From Ovoidimarina sp963698645 (lineage in GTDB: Bacteria; Pseudomonadota; Alphaproteobacteria; Rhodobacterales; Rhodobacteraceae), in NCBI GenBank assembly GCA_963698645.1, contig CAVORP010000007.1, positions 62,001-126,000 of the forward strand: a stretch of DNA of 64,000 bases, in the 5' to 3' direction. The notes below the pieces were generated by a model. It searched no databases and was not told the origin of the DNA. It worked only from the letters and a program-made list of their open reading frames with translations. The translations under genes were made by a program, and so were the position numbers. Numbering within the stretch: position 1 is the first letter of the stretch; every line of letters begins with the position of its first letter. Shown one piece after another: positions 54,835 to 63,700 of the stretch.

Positions 54835-56040
54835 TCAGGCCGCAAGACATGTCTCAAGGTCCCGGCGCATCTGCAGGAGGATCGAGACGGCTTCTATCGC
54901 TGAAGTTTCCGAAGCTTCATTTTCCATAAGGATTACAAGGCTTTCTGCCTCATATACGCTGTCGATCAGATGCGAGATCTTGTCGACCCCATCCTCTTCA
55001 CAGGCATTCAGGATATCGGCCAGCTGCTGCAAGGTCTCGGTGCAACGGCCCGGAAGGGTCTCGGCAACATCCGGGTGGCCCGCGCGCAATTCCTTGAGCG
55101 CCTCCATCCCGAACCGGCGCAGAAGGGTCAGCCCCGTGCTATAGGTTTCCGCATGCGGAACCCGTGCCATCCGCGGCCGCGTGACCGGGCGCGCAGGCGC
55201 CGCAGGTGCCGCGCTGGTCTTCTTTTTCTCAGCCGCCGGCACCGGTGCCGGCTCCACCAACTTGGCGGCAATCGCCGGATCCTGCTCGCTCGCACGGAGA
55301 AAGAACAACGCGCTGTCCGCATCGGCCTGACGGCCAAGATCGGCATGCTCGATGATCCGGGTCGACAGCGCATCGACACCGGTCGCACCCTGATCCACGG
55401 CCTCGGGGCTCAGGTCCAGTGAGTAGACATCGACGAATTCGCCCGCCATTTCGTCCTTCACCTGGCTTGCGCGCTCCGCGTCGCAATTGGTGAGCACGAG
55501 GTAGGCATGATCGCGCAGGCTGTCGGGCACCTCCGACCACAGCTTCTCGTCGGTCTTCGAGAATTTGGCGGAACACCACAGCGCGATATCGGTCCTCCGC
55601 GCCGCCCATGCGGTCGCGGCCCGCTGATCCTGCACCGAGGCATCGGCCATGACGCTCAAAAGGCTGATCCGCCGCAACAGCGGCAGCGGACGCTCGATCA
55701 CGATCAGCACCGCCTGCGACAGGCACTCGGCCTCAAGCTGGCCCTCACGTTCCTCAACGGTGCCGTCCTGCAGGGTCACCTGCACGCGCGTTTCCGTTCC
55801 GAACCGCACTTCGATCGTCGGCAAATCCATCGTCTCGGCAATCACGTTGCCGCCCACCAGCGCATTGACCAGACCCTGCTTGCCCGCATCGGGCAGGCCC
55901 AGAAGACTGACCCTCACCGGCGATGTCAGGCGCGACAACAGGTTCTCGGCCTGCTCGCGCACCGATGCCGGGCTTTGCCGCGACATCGCAACCGCCCGCA
56001 GGCGCAACTCGATGGATTCGAACCGGCTGATCTGGTTCAT
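54835..56040 (-). CDS. Degenerate P-loop GTPase-like protein
   Basis: The product has 401 residues. The position of the P-loop reads LLGLPDAGKQGLVNALVGG: Gly-Lys is kept but the Mg-binding Ser/Thr is Gln. Switch and G3 regions are not recognisable; LVLTNCDAERASQ may be a remnant G4. The N-terminal 35 residues look helical (SIELRLRAVAMSRQ), a Pro/Ala linker (about 270-300) leads to a helical C-terminal domain (LTLLRRFGMEALKELRAG). It overlaps the PP2C gene by four bases and is probably a non-hydrolysing partner of the active GTPases downstream. Confidence 0.7.
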   Translation of the reverse strand: MNQISRFESIELRLRAVAMSRQSPASVREQAENLLSRLTSPVRVSLLGLPDAGKQGLVNALVGGNVIAETMDLPTIEVRFGTETRVQVTLQDGTVEEREGQLEAECLSQAVLIVIERPLPLLRRISLLSVMADASVQDQRAATAWAARRTDIALWCSAKFSKTDEKLWSEVPDSLRDHAYLVLTNCDAERASQVKDEMAGEFVDVYSLDLSPEAVDQGATGVDALSTRIIEHADLGRQADADSALFFLRASEQDPAIAAKLVEPAPVPAAEKKKTSAAPAAPARPVTRPRMARVPHAETYSTGLTLLRRFGMEALKELRAGHPDVAETLPGRCTETLQQLADILNACEEDGVDKISHLIDSVYEAESLVILMENEASETSAIEAVSILLQMRRDLETCLAA

Positions 56041-56969
56041 CGACGCGCCTCGGCATGGACAAGCCGCGTGGGCGCCACGCGCCGGGGCCGCACGAAATGC
56101 CCTTCCGCCGCCGCTTCGGCGCTGTCACGCAAAGGGCGCGTCGCCACCCGTGTGGCATCCAGCGCATGCACATCCGCGTCCGGCAGGCTGACCTTGACCA
56201 CCACGATCGAGACATTGTCCTGATCGGGGTCGTCGATCCGCTCGAGCTCGTCCAGGAAATGCCGGGCGATCTCCTTGCTCGGGTCCTCGACGCGTCCTTT
56301 CAGGATCTTGGAAATCTCCCAGTTCTCAAGGAACTGAAGCCCATCGGACGCGGCGATGACGATATCCCCGTCGCGCAGGGCAAAGGACTGTTCGGGGCAA
56401 TCGATCTTGGCAATCTCGTCGCCCGCCAGAACCGATGTCAGGCAGTTCCGATCGGGATGATCGACCGCAGTCTCGGGATCCATCAGGCCGGTTTCCACCA
56501 TGAAATCGATCTGCGGCGCCATGGAATGATCTTCGTTCAGCTGGCTCAGCGTACCGTCGCGATAGAGAAACAGGGGTGAATCCCCGATCGAGATCCAGTT
56601 CAGCCGTCCCCGGTTCATGACCGCGGCAATCAGCGTGGCCCCCATCCCCTCGGCGTCGGGGTTCTCCATGATATGGGCGCGAATACAGTCATTCGCGGCC
56701 GTTGCCGCCCCCAGCAGAAGCTCGGGCAGACCCCGGCGCAAGGTCTCGGGGTTCGAGGCCTGCAGCTTCAACTCGCTGAACACCTCGGTCATGACGATCT
56801 TCGACGCGACATCGCCGGCCGCATGCCCACCCATGCCGTCCGACAGGACGATCAGGCCAAGGTCACCGCCCAGCGGGAAGTCCGCGACGACCGCGTCCTC
56901 CTGATGGTCACGGGCCCCAGAACTCAGGGCCGTGACAGCATCGAAATTTGGTTCACTGCGCTGCGCCAT
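56037..56969 (-). CDS. PP2C-family Ser/Thr protein phosphatase
   Basis: The product has 310 residues. Metal-binding motifs are SSGARDHQEDAVVADF, LIVLSDGMGGHAAGDVAS, NWISIGDSPLFLYRDG, IVIAASDGLQFLENWEI and DNVSIVVVKV, all in order and intact. It removes phosphates placed by the neighbouring kinase. The start at ATG 56969 overlaps the end of the FHA gene by 17 bases. A 45-residue tail after the domain is Arg/Ala-rich. Confidence 0.92.
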   Translation of the reverse strand: MAQRSEPNFDAVTALSSGARDHQEDAVVADFPLGGDLGLIVLSDGMGGHAAGDVASKIVMTEVFSELKLQASNPETLRRGLPELLLGAATAANDCIRAHIMENPDAEGMGATLIAAVMNRGRLNWISIGDSPLFLYRDGTLSQLNEDHSMAPQIDFMVETGLMDPETAVDHPDRNCLTSVLAGDEIAKIDCPEQSFALRDGDIVIAASDGLQFLENWEISKILKGRVEDPSKEIARHFLDELERIDDPDQDNVSIVVVKVSLPDADVHALDATRVATRPLRDSAEAAAEGHFVRPRRVAPTRLVHAEARR

Positions 56970-58635
56970 GCCATTCGCTCGCCTGATCCGCTTCATCTTC
57001 CCAGCTGAATTCCGGGCCGCACAGGGCCACGAAGCGCAGGGTCGTCTCTCCGATCCGGATAAGGTCGGCGTCGGCCAGCGGCTCGGTCGCAAGAACCGGC
57101 ATGTCGTTCAGCCGCACAAGGTTCGCCTTGCCGCCATGGCCCAGGAAGAATTTCCGCTGCTCATCGTCATAGGCCACCACCGCGTGATTGTCGCGGCTGA
57201 TGCTGGTGTCGCCGAAGTTGAGCCGTACCGGCTGATCCTCGCCGCGCCCGATCTTCGAGGCACCGGCCCCAAGGGTAAAGCACGCACCGCGTCCCGGACC
57301 CTTGACCACGATCATCCAGCCGACCGGAAAGCTCGGGCTGCCGCTTTGCGTGCTGGCGGCTGCCGCCTTGATCGGATCGACTTCGGCTGCATCCGCCTTG
57401 TTGAACCCCAGAAGCCGTGTCTTGACCCGGCCCGCACGCCGCTTGGGCGCGGTCATGGGCGCCAGCGCCGCGGGCACATCGTCGGGATCGCTTTCGGGCC
57501 CTTCTGCGACCGTATCGCCGATCAGGCGGCTCAGCCGTTCATCGGCTCTGCTTGACCGGGCCGAGGCGGCAAGGGCCTCGTCATCCGCATCGGGTTCCTC
57601 GATCTGATCGACATTTACGGCAAGGTGATCCTGCGCGTCGTCGTCATCACCGTGGATATCCCAGATCTTGCGCTGCAACGGCGCCTGAACCGGCTCGGGT
57701 TCCTGCTCCGGCTCCGGATCTTCCTCTGCCTCTGCGGCAACCGCGGGCTCATCGTCGAACTCCGCCAAGTCCTCAAGATCGTCGTCATCCTCAAAATCGT
57801 CGTCATCGGCAACCGCGCCCTCGTCTTCGGCGACAGGCTCGGACACCTCGTCGAAATCCGCCTCCTCCTCGAAGGCCTCGATCTCCTCCTCGACGATCTC
57901 GGGTTCCGCCTCGGCGACCGGCTCCGGTTCGGCGACGGGAACGATCTGCGGGACAGGCCGGGCCACGGGTGCCGCGCTTTCCCCGGCTTCTTCGGCTATG
58001 CGCGTCTGCTCGGCCCGTTCGCGGGCGGCGCGGATCATCGCCAGCATCGCCTGCTGCCCGGTTGCCGGCTTGGCGGCCGCCGGTGCGGCAGTCGCGGCCT
58101 GAGCATGCCACTCGTCAAAGGATTTCGGCGCGGCGGCCTCTTCCATCTCTTCCGGTTCGTCCTCGGCCATGACAGGGGTTTCCACCTTGAGAGCGGCCAT
58201 CACATCGGCGACTTCGAACGCTTCGTCGTCATCGCTCTGCATGTCCTGTTCCTCTTCGACCTGTGCATCCTCGTTTTCGGCCAATACCGCGTCCCCGGCG
58301 GCAGTCTCTGCGTGGTCCACCGTGTCGCCCACAGCCTCGCCTGCCGCGGTCTTGCCCAGCGTCTCCTCAAGCTCCGACGCGGCCATTTCCGCCTCTTCCT
58401 CGGTCTCGAAGGGCTCGATCTCGGACAGGTCCCAATCGTAATCACCGTCATCCTCAAGAACCGACCGCGCGTCGGCGCTCAGCGCATCCTGATCCGGCTC
58501 GGCATCGTCAGCCTGTGGCACGGCCGCCTTGTCGGCGTGACGTATCTCATGCAGCGGCATCGGATCGGCAAGATCCTCATCGGTCGCTGTCTGGGCGTGT
58601 CGCTTGCGCGAAATCATGTCCTGCAGGAATTTCAT
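56953..58635 (-). CDS. FHA-domain protein with a long acidic N-terminal region
   Basis: The product has 560 residues. Residues 1-430 are highly acidic and repetitive (FEEEADFDEVSEP, DDDDFEDDDDLEDLAEFDDE) with Ala/Pro linkers and one short helical motif (MLAMIRAARERAEQTRIAEE). Residues about 445-545 form an FHA domain: SKIGRGEDQPVRLNFGDTSI, SRDNHAVVAYDDEQRKFFL and ANLVRLNDMPVL carry the GR, S-x-x-H and N residues that bind phosphothreonine. It starts in the ATGA overlap of the kinase stop, and is the likely substrate and adaptor of the kinase. Confidence 0.92.
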   Translation of the reverse strand: MKFLQDMISRKRHAQTATDEDLADPMPLHEIRHADKAAVPQADDAEPDQDALSADARSVLEDDGDYDWDLSEIEPFETEEEAEMAASELEETLGKTAAGEAVGDTVDHAETAAGDAVLAENEDAQVEEEQDMQSDDDEAFEVADVMAALKVETPVMAEDEPEEMEEAAAPKSFDEWHAQAATAAPAAAKPATGQQAMLAMIRAARERAEQTRIAEEAGESAAPVARPVPQIVPVAEPEPVAEAEPEIVEEEIEAFEEEADFDEVSEPVAEDEGAVADDDDFEDDDDLEDLAEFDDEPAVAAEAEEDPEPEQEPEPVQAPLQRKIWDIHGDDDDAQDHLAVNVDQIEEPDADDEALAASARSSRADERLSRLIGDTVAEGPESDPDDVPAALAPMTAPKRRAGRVKTRLLGFNKADAAEVDPIKAAAASTQSGSPSFPVGWMIVVKGPGRGACFTLGAGASKIGRGEDQPVRLNFGDTSISRDNHAVVAYDDEQRKFFLGHGGKANLVRLNDMPVLATEPLADADLIRIGETTLRFVALCGPEFSWEDEADQASEWHGAAQ

Positions 58636-60026
58636 GGGTCTACCTTTCCAGCGATCGTCGCTTGCTGTCTGTCATTCTGGCTGTGCCGCCACAGGGATAC
58701 GCTCAGGACGCGGGTCAAAAGCGGCTTGCGTTGCGGTGTTCCACCCTCCAGCACGGCCTTCTTGATATGTGCCGCTGCCGACGCGGCGTCTGCCGCCTTC
58801 TTGTCGGTCAAAGGAAGCGGTCTCTCACTCACCAGCTTCGCTGCTTCCTCGGCGTCGTTCTCCAATTCGGAGGTCGGGGTCAGATTCGGTTTCGGGCGCT
58901 CCGGCGGCGGTGCTTCCATCAGTTCCGGAAACAGGGGCTTGGGCTCGCTCGGCTTGACCGTCTTCTTCGGCGCGGGGGCAACCTCGCGCGACTGCGCCTC
59001 CTGCACCTGCCGGTTCGTTTCCTGCACAAGCTTCTGGATCGAGGCCTGCATCTTTTCGTCGGTCTGCGCCTTCGACTGCGCCATTTTCCGGCGGCGATCG
59101 GCGTCGATCTCGGTCAGCCAATCCTCGGCGCTCTGGATCCGGTCCTTGGGAAAGACCTCGAGGGCGCGGTCAAGTGCCGAAAGGAAGAAGCGGTCATACT
59201 GGTTGAACCGGCCCGACAGGGGGACGAACGGGTCCTTGCGATCCTCGGCCACCGCCGCCAGCCGGACCTGGCTGATCGGGGGCGCCTCGCCGGTGATCAG
59301 GTGATAGAAGGTCGCCGCCAGCGCATAAAGGTCGCTCGCATTGCTCTGCTTGCTGCCCGAGATATAGAATTCCTGCGGCGAGTAGCCGTCCTTGACCGTG
59401 TTCTGCGCGGTCAGGACCCGGCTCTTGCGGGTCGCCTCTTCGCGCGCCGCGCCGAAGTCGATCAGAACCGGTTCGCCGTTCTCGGCCAGAAGGATGTTGT
59501 CGGGAGAGATATCCCGGTGCAGCACGCCCGCATTGTGGATATAGGCGACGGCATCAAGGATCTTGACCAGCATGATCTTGATTTCCGCCGGGCCAAGCCG
59601 CTCGGGCTCTTCGTCGATGATGTCCAGCAGGTCCCGGCCCTTGACCAGATCCAGCGCCATATAGGCGGTGTTGTTGTCCTCGAATACCTGATGGACGCCA
59701 ACGATGTTCGGATGGTCCAGCTTGGCCAGCGCGCGGGCTTCCTGCCCGAACAGCCGCACGATCGATTCGAACTCCTGCTCGTGGCTGCGCGAGCGGACGC
59801 GCACGTCGATCGCATCGCGGCGGCACATCGAGCTCGGAAAGCATTCCTTGATGACAACGGTCCGATCAAGGCTGTCCTGCGCAAGGTAGGTGATGCCGAA
59901 GCCACCGGCGTTCAGAAACTGCGTGATCTCGTACTGACCATGCAAAAGCTTCGTCCCGTTGGGAAGCGAGTCGCCAACGCTTTCGGGAACCCCCACTTCT
60001 TCTCTGGATCCAGCTTGCGCTTTCAT
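58632..60026 (-). CDS. Ser/Thr protein kinase (Hanks type)
   Basis: The product has 464 residues from ATG 60026, which has GGGAG in front; GTG 60050 is an alternative. The kinase domain (about 30-305) has the Gly loop FLNAGGFGITYLA, Lys60 (VVIKECFP), HRD at 170-172 (LHRDISPDNILL), DFG at 190-192 (LIDFGAARE) and SPQEFY in place of APE. A Lys/Gln-rich helical segment (about 325-360) and a basic C-terminus follow; no transmembrane helix, so it is cytoplasmic unless recruited. It is the first gene of the operon and presumably phosphorylates the FHA protein and GTPases. Confidence 0.93.
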   Translation of the reverse strand: MKAQAGSREEVGVPESVGDSLPNGTKLLHGQYEITQFLNAGGFGITYLAQDSLDRTVVIKECFPSSMCRRDAIDVRVRSRSHEQEFESIVRLFGQEARALAKLDHPNIVGVHQVFEDNNTAYMALDLVKGRDLLDIIDEEPERLGPAEIKIMLVKILDAVAYIHNAGVLHRDISPDNILLAENGEPVLIDFGAAREEATRKSRVLTAQNTVKDGYSPQEFYISGSKQSNASDLYALAATFYHLITGEAPPISQVRLAAVAEDRKDPFVPLSGRFNQYDRFFLSALDRALEVFPKDRIQSAEDWLTEIDADRRRKMAQSKAQTDEKMQASIQKLVQETNRQVQEAQSREVAPAPKKTVKPSEPKPLFPELMEAPPPERPKPNLTPTSELENDAEEAAKLVSERPLPLTDKKAADAASAAAHIKKAVLEGGTPQRKPLLTRVLSVSLWRHSQNDRQQATIAGKVDP

Positions 60027-60337
60027 CTCACTCCCAATTTCCGCAGCCACCGTAGTGGCAATGCGCCCAGCACTTGTGTCTCACCGCCTATTTTGGTGAC
60101 CGAAGAAAGTGTCCGAAAGATGGTCAGAATCGGAAATTACTCGGTTTTGAACCCAATTCGTGCACGATCCGGAAACAGGCACCGGCGCAGGCACCGGGAA
60201 CTGTTTCGACCTCGCGACGAAATGTGCCGATTTTCTGTTTTCCGGCGAACGCACCGTGAAGCCTTCCGGGCAGCCGGAAAATTCCTCTGGCAGAAAAGTG
60301 ATTGGACGCGCCCGCAGCGCCGCGTAAGTCCCGGGAC
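60027..60337. other. Divergent intergenic region ahead of the kinase operon
   Basis: These 311 bases separate the leftward kinase operon from the rightward serine hydrolase and should carry both promoters. I see no convincing -35/-10 pair, no operator-like repeat and no small gene; overlapping frames are shadows. Confidence 0.5.
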
Positions 60338-61339
60338 ATGATCCTGTCGCGCCGCCTCGTTCTGGCCGGGCTTTCCGCCACGGCCCTCCGCCCCGCCCGT
60401 GCGCAATCCGCGCGCTTCGCGGCGGCCTTCGACAGGGCGCGCGGGCTCGATCAGCTCCACAGCCTCGTCATTGCCCAGCGCGGCACAGTCGCCGCCGCCG
60501 AGGCCCTGCGCGGCACTCCGATCGACCGGCCCGCCAATATCAAATCGGTCTCGAAAACCATAGTCGCGACACTCACCGGCATCGCCATCGACGCAGGCCA
60601 CATCCCCGGCACCGCAGCACGGCTCGGCGATCTGGCCCCGGCGCTGATTCCCGCCACCGCCGACCCTGCCGTCGCCGGAATCACCATCTCCGACCTCCTG
60701 ACGATGCAGGCGGGACTCGAACGCACCTCGGGCGCCAATTACGGAGACTGGGTCTCAAGCCGGAACTGGGTCGCCGATGCGCTCTCCCGGCCAATGGTGG
60801 CCGAACCCGGCTCGCGGATGCTCTACTCCACCGGCAGCTATCACATCCTCGGCGCGGTCCTGACCGAAGTGACCGGAAAATCGCTCCTGACCCTGGCGCG
60901 CGAGGGTCTGGGCCGCCCGCTTGGCATTGACATCCCGGCCTGGACCCGCGACCCGCAGGGCCGCTATCTGGGCGGCAACGAAATGGCGCTCTCGCCCCTC
61001 GCCTTGATCCGCATCGGCGAGGTGTTTCGCAACAACGGCCTGCACGACGACGCCCGCATCCTCAGCGAAAGCTGGGTCCGCACGGCCCTGACCCCCAAGA
61101 CCCGGTCGTTCTTCTCCGGCCATGACTACGGCTTCGGCTGGTTCCTCTACGAGGCCCGCGGCCATCCCGTGGCCTATGGCCGGGGCTATGGCGGACAGAT
61201 GCTCTTCGTCCTGCCCAGCCTCGACCTCACCGTTGCGGTCACCTCGGACCCCACGCGCCCCGCCCGCTCCGAAGGTTACGCCGGCGACCTTCACCGGCTC
61301 CTGATCGAGACGATCCTGCCGGAGGCCGAGGCCGCCTGA
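60338..61339 (+). CDS. Serine hydrolase of the beta-lactamase/esterase class C family
   Basis: The product has 333 residues from ATG 60338. A Tat-like signal (SRRLVLAGLSATALRPARA) precedes the SxxK motif in IKSVSKTIVATLTG, then a Tyr motif MLYSTGSYHILG and the block YGRGYGGQMLFVLP. TISDLLTMQAGLERTSG is typical of the class C/esterase EstB group. It acts in the periplasm on an unknown ester or amide; there is no evidence that it confers antibiotic resistance. Confidence 0.85.
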   Translation: MILSRRLVLAGLSATALRPARAQSARFAAAFDRARGLDQLHSLVIAQRGTVAAAEALRGTPIDRPANIKSVSKTIVATLTGIAIDAGHIPGTAARLGDLAPALIPATADPAVAGITISDLLTMQAGLERTSGANYGDWVSSRNWVADALSRPMVAEPGSRMLYSTGSYHILGAVLTEVTGKSLLTLAREGLGRPLGIDIPAWTRDPQGRYLGGNEMALSPLALIRIGEVFRNNGLHDDARILSESWVRTALTPKTRSFFSGHDYGFGWFLYEARGHPVAYGRGYGGQMLFVLPSLDLTVAVTSDPTRPARSEGYAGDLHRLLIETILPEAEAA

Positions 61340-61446
61340 GCGCCGCTCCGGCCATTTGGCCATGTGGGGGAAGCGCCCACGATATGCAGGCATCAGGCCC
61401 GCCCCACATCGGCGTCGACCTCAAGACAAACCCTCGTCGCCTTCGG

Positions 61447-62412
61447 TCAGAAGGCGATCCGGGCTTCAATGAACTCCCGCGCGAAGGATCCGTTTTCGAG
61501 GGCCAGGCAGGCATTCTTGCCGCCCGGTCTGTGGCCAACATTCAGGCATATCCAGAAGTAGGTATCGTCATGTCGGGACCGCGCATCCTGCCCGGTGTCG
61601 ATCACAAGGCCCGGCGCGCCGGAACTGCCGGGCAAGGTCCCGATCGAGGTCGTCTCGTAGATTGGCTCGCCCGCGAGATAAGCCATTGAATCGATAAAGC
61701 CGGTGCTTGAATACTGCTCACAAGTATCCTGCTCACCCAACGGCTCAAAGCCAAGAGTGCACCCCATATAATACGCAGCGATGGTAACCGGCACGCGAGA
61801 CCCTGCACTCGGCAACAGCCATTCCTCGGCCGTTCTTCGATCGAGCTTCGGAAGAAGGACGGCCGGGGCAGCGCGGTCACATGCCGGATCGGCAAGCGTA
61901 ATGATGGCGACGTCCCTTTCCCGGTGCGTTTCCGTGACCGGGTCGATGCGTGTCGTTCCCAGATCCACCTTCTCGGCCCGATAGATCTCCGCACATGTCT
62001 CGAACTCGACGGTCACGTCGACGCGCGCTCCGGCAATCGCCAGCCCGTCGTGTGATTCCAGCGGTTCGAAAGACCCTAGAAAGCTATGTGCCGTCGTCAC
62101 ACAAGCGCGCCGCTCAATCCCGGTAAGAACACACGAGAACTGCTCGAGTTCTCCATCACCATTCGTGAGGAACACCTTTCCGACAAAAGGAACGATGTCG
62201 CGTCTGAGGAGCGTGCCCTCATGTATCGTCGCAGGAAAAACCCCGTCAGGGGTCCGTGCGGGCGCGGGTGTGAAAATCGGTTTTTGGGCTTCTACCGTTG
62301 CGCCACCCCAAGCGATACCGGCACTCGAAAGCATCGCCACGAGGATCGCCGGGAATGATGCCGCCCGAGCGGCCTCAAATCCAAGAGCCGATATGGCTGA
62401 AAGGGCCATCAT
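61447..62412 (-). CDS. Secreted trypsin-like serine protease
   Basis: The product has 321 residues. An N-terminal hydrophobic stretch (FPAILVAMLSSAGIAWGG) can serve as signal peptide. The catalytic His is in ACVTTAHSFLGS, Asp in ERDVAIITLADP and Ser in GTLPGSSGAPGLVID, where GSSGAP replaces the usual GDSGGP. Several Cys (ETCAEIY, ADPACD, MGCTLGF, DTCEQYS, WICLNV) suggest disulfides in the periplasm. It is a lone gene with converging neighbour on the left. It could start at either of two adjacent Met. Confidence 0.75.
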   Translation of the reverse strand: MMALSAISALGFEAARAASFPAILVAMLSSAGIAWGGATVEAQKPIFTPAPARTPDGVFPATIHEGTLLRRDIVPFVGKVFLTNGDGELEQFSCVLTGIERRACVTTAHSFLGSFEPLESHDGLAIAGARVDVTVEFETCAEIYRAEKVDLGTTRIDPVTETHRERDVAIITLADPACDRAAPAVLLPKLDRRTAEEWLLPSAGSRVPVTIAAYYMGCTLGFEPLGEQDTCEQYSSTGFIDSMAYLAGEPIYETTSIGTLPGSSGAPGLVIDTGQDARSRHDDTYFWICLNVGHRPGGKNACLALENGSFAREFIEARIAF

Positions 62413-62596
62413 CTCGAACGGATACCTTCGGTCTCATTGCATCGATTCACGCTGATACCCTACGTCAGTCATCGGGGCAGGAGAACACCCTCGATGATCT
62501 GACAGACGTCCGGCTCGCCCCCAATCCCGTCTCGGGGACCCGCATGCGAAACGGTCGGCCTCGCAACGGGCCGATCCGCGCCGCCTTGCTACCCCC

Positions 62597-63506
62597 CTAG
62601 GCCAGCTTCTCGGCAAAGAACGCCAGCGTCCGGTCCCAGGCAAGGGTCGCCGCCGCCTCGTCATAGCGGGGCGTGGTGTCGTTGTGGAACCCGTGGTTCA
62701 CGTCGGGATAGACATGCACGGTGAACTCCTTCCCGCTGGCCTCCAGCGCGGCGGTATAGGCCGCGGCCCCTTCGTTGATCCGCTCGTCGAGCCCGGCATA
62801 ATGGATCAGCAGCGGGGCCCGGATCGCAGGGACGTCCTCGACGGCAGGCTGGCGGCCATAGAACGGCACCGAGGCCGCGAGATCGGGATAGGCCACCGCC
62901 AGCGCGTTGCAGACCCCGCCGCCATAGCAGAAGCCCACCGCGCCGACCTTGCCGGTCGATCCCTCGTGATCGCGCAGGAATTCGAACGCGGCAAAGAAAT
63001 CGGCCATCAGCTTGCCACCATCAAGCGTGCGCTGCATCTCGCGGCCTTCCTCGTCATTGCCCGGATAGCCGCCCAGCGGCGTCAGGCCGTCGGGGCCGAA
63101 GGCAAGGTAGCCGGCCTTGGCGGCCCGGCGCACCACGTCCTCGATATAGGGGTTCAACCCCCGGTTCTCATGCACCACCAGAACCGCGGGAAGCGGTCCG
63201 GACGCGCCCGCAGGCTTCGCCATCAGGCCCCGGATCGTCCCGTGCCCCTCGGGGCTCTCGTACGCCACCACCGCCGTCTCGATCGCCGGATCGTCCGGTG
63301 CCACCTGCTGCGCCCAGGCATAGTTCGGCTGAAGCTGCTCCAGGATCATCGCGCCTGTCACACCGGCCGCCGCATATTTCCCGGCCTGTTTCATGAACTC
63401 CCGCTTCGATGATCTTGCCATGAACATAACCGTCGAAAATCTCGAGGATACGCTGGTCGAAATCACTGGCCTTCTTGCGGGGTCCGTCCGACACCGGTTT
63501 GTCCAT
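62597..63506 (-). CDS. Dienelactone-hydrolase-family protein, one-base frameshift near 63410
   Basis: About 303 residues from ATG 63506 (GGGAG before it). The N-terminus DFDQRILEIFDGYVHGKI continues, after removal of one base, as SKREFMKQAGKYAAAGVTGA, a Tat-like leader. The DLH fold has VHENRGLNPYIEDVVRRAA, the Cys nucleophile in AVGFCYGGGVCNALA, and the His in DVNHGFHNDTTPRYDE. The family hydrolyses lactones or esters. The one-base insertion separates the leader from the enzyme and is probably a sequence error. Confidence 0.82.
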
Positions 63507-63700
63507 TGCAGTCACTCCCTTGTCTGCCAACATCGCGCGCGGTCCGTCGCGGCAACCTTCAGGGTAACATGGAACGGGATCGCCTTGGATCAACTTAATG
63601 CGGCCCCCGCGCCGCTCCCCTCCGGCGCGTCTCGCCCTTGCATCCCGCGCGCCATTGCGCGACAGGAGGGGCGCTCACGACGCAGGAGGGGACCACAGCC

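Noticed and set aside
50391..60026. Type VI secretion locus
   Set aside because: Kinase, FHA and PP2C resemble its regulators, but no Hcp, VgrG, sheath, ClpV or membrane-core genes are in the window.
57625..60341. Long plus-strand frames (559 and 692 codons) across the FHA and kinase genes
   Set aside because: They are antisense shadows caused by the acidic, GC-rich FHA gene; the kinase and FHA domains on the other strand are unambiguous.
60338..61339. Beta-lactamase resistance gene
   Set aside because: SxxK and Tyr motifs are shared with esterases and peptidases of the class C fold; nothing in the sequence or context points to antibiotic hydrolysis.
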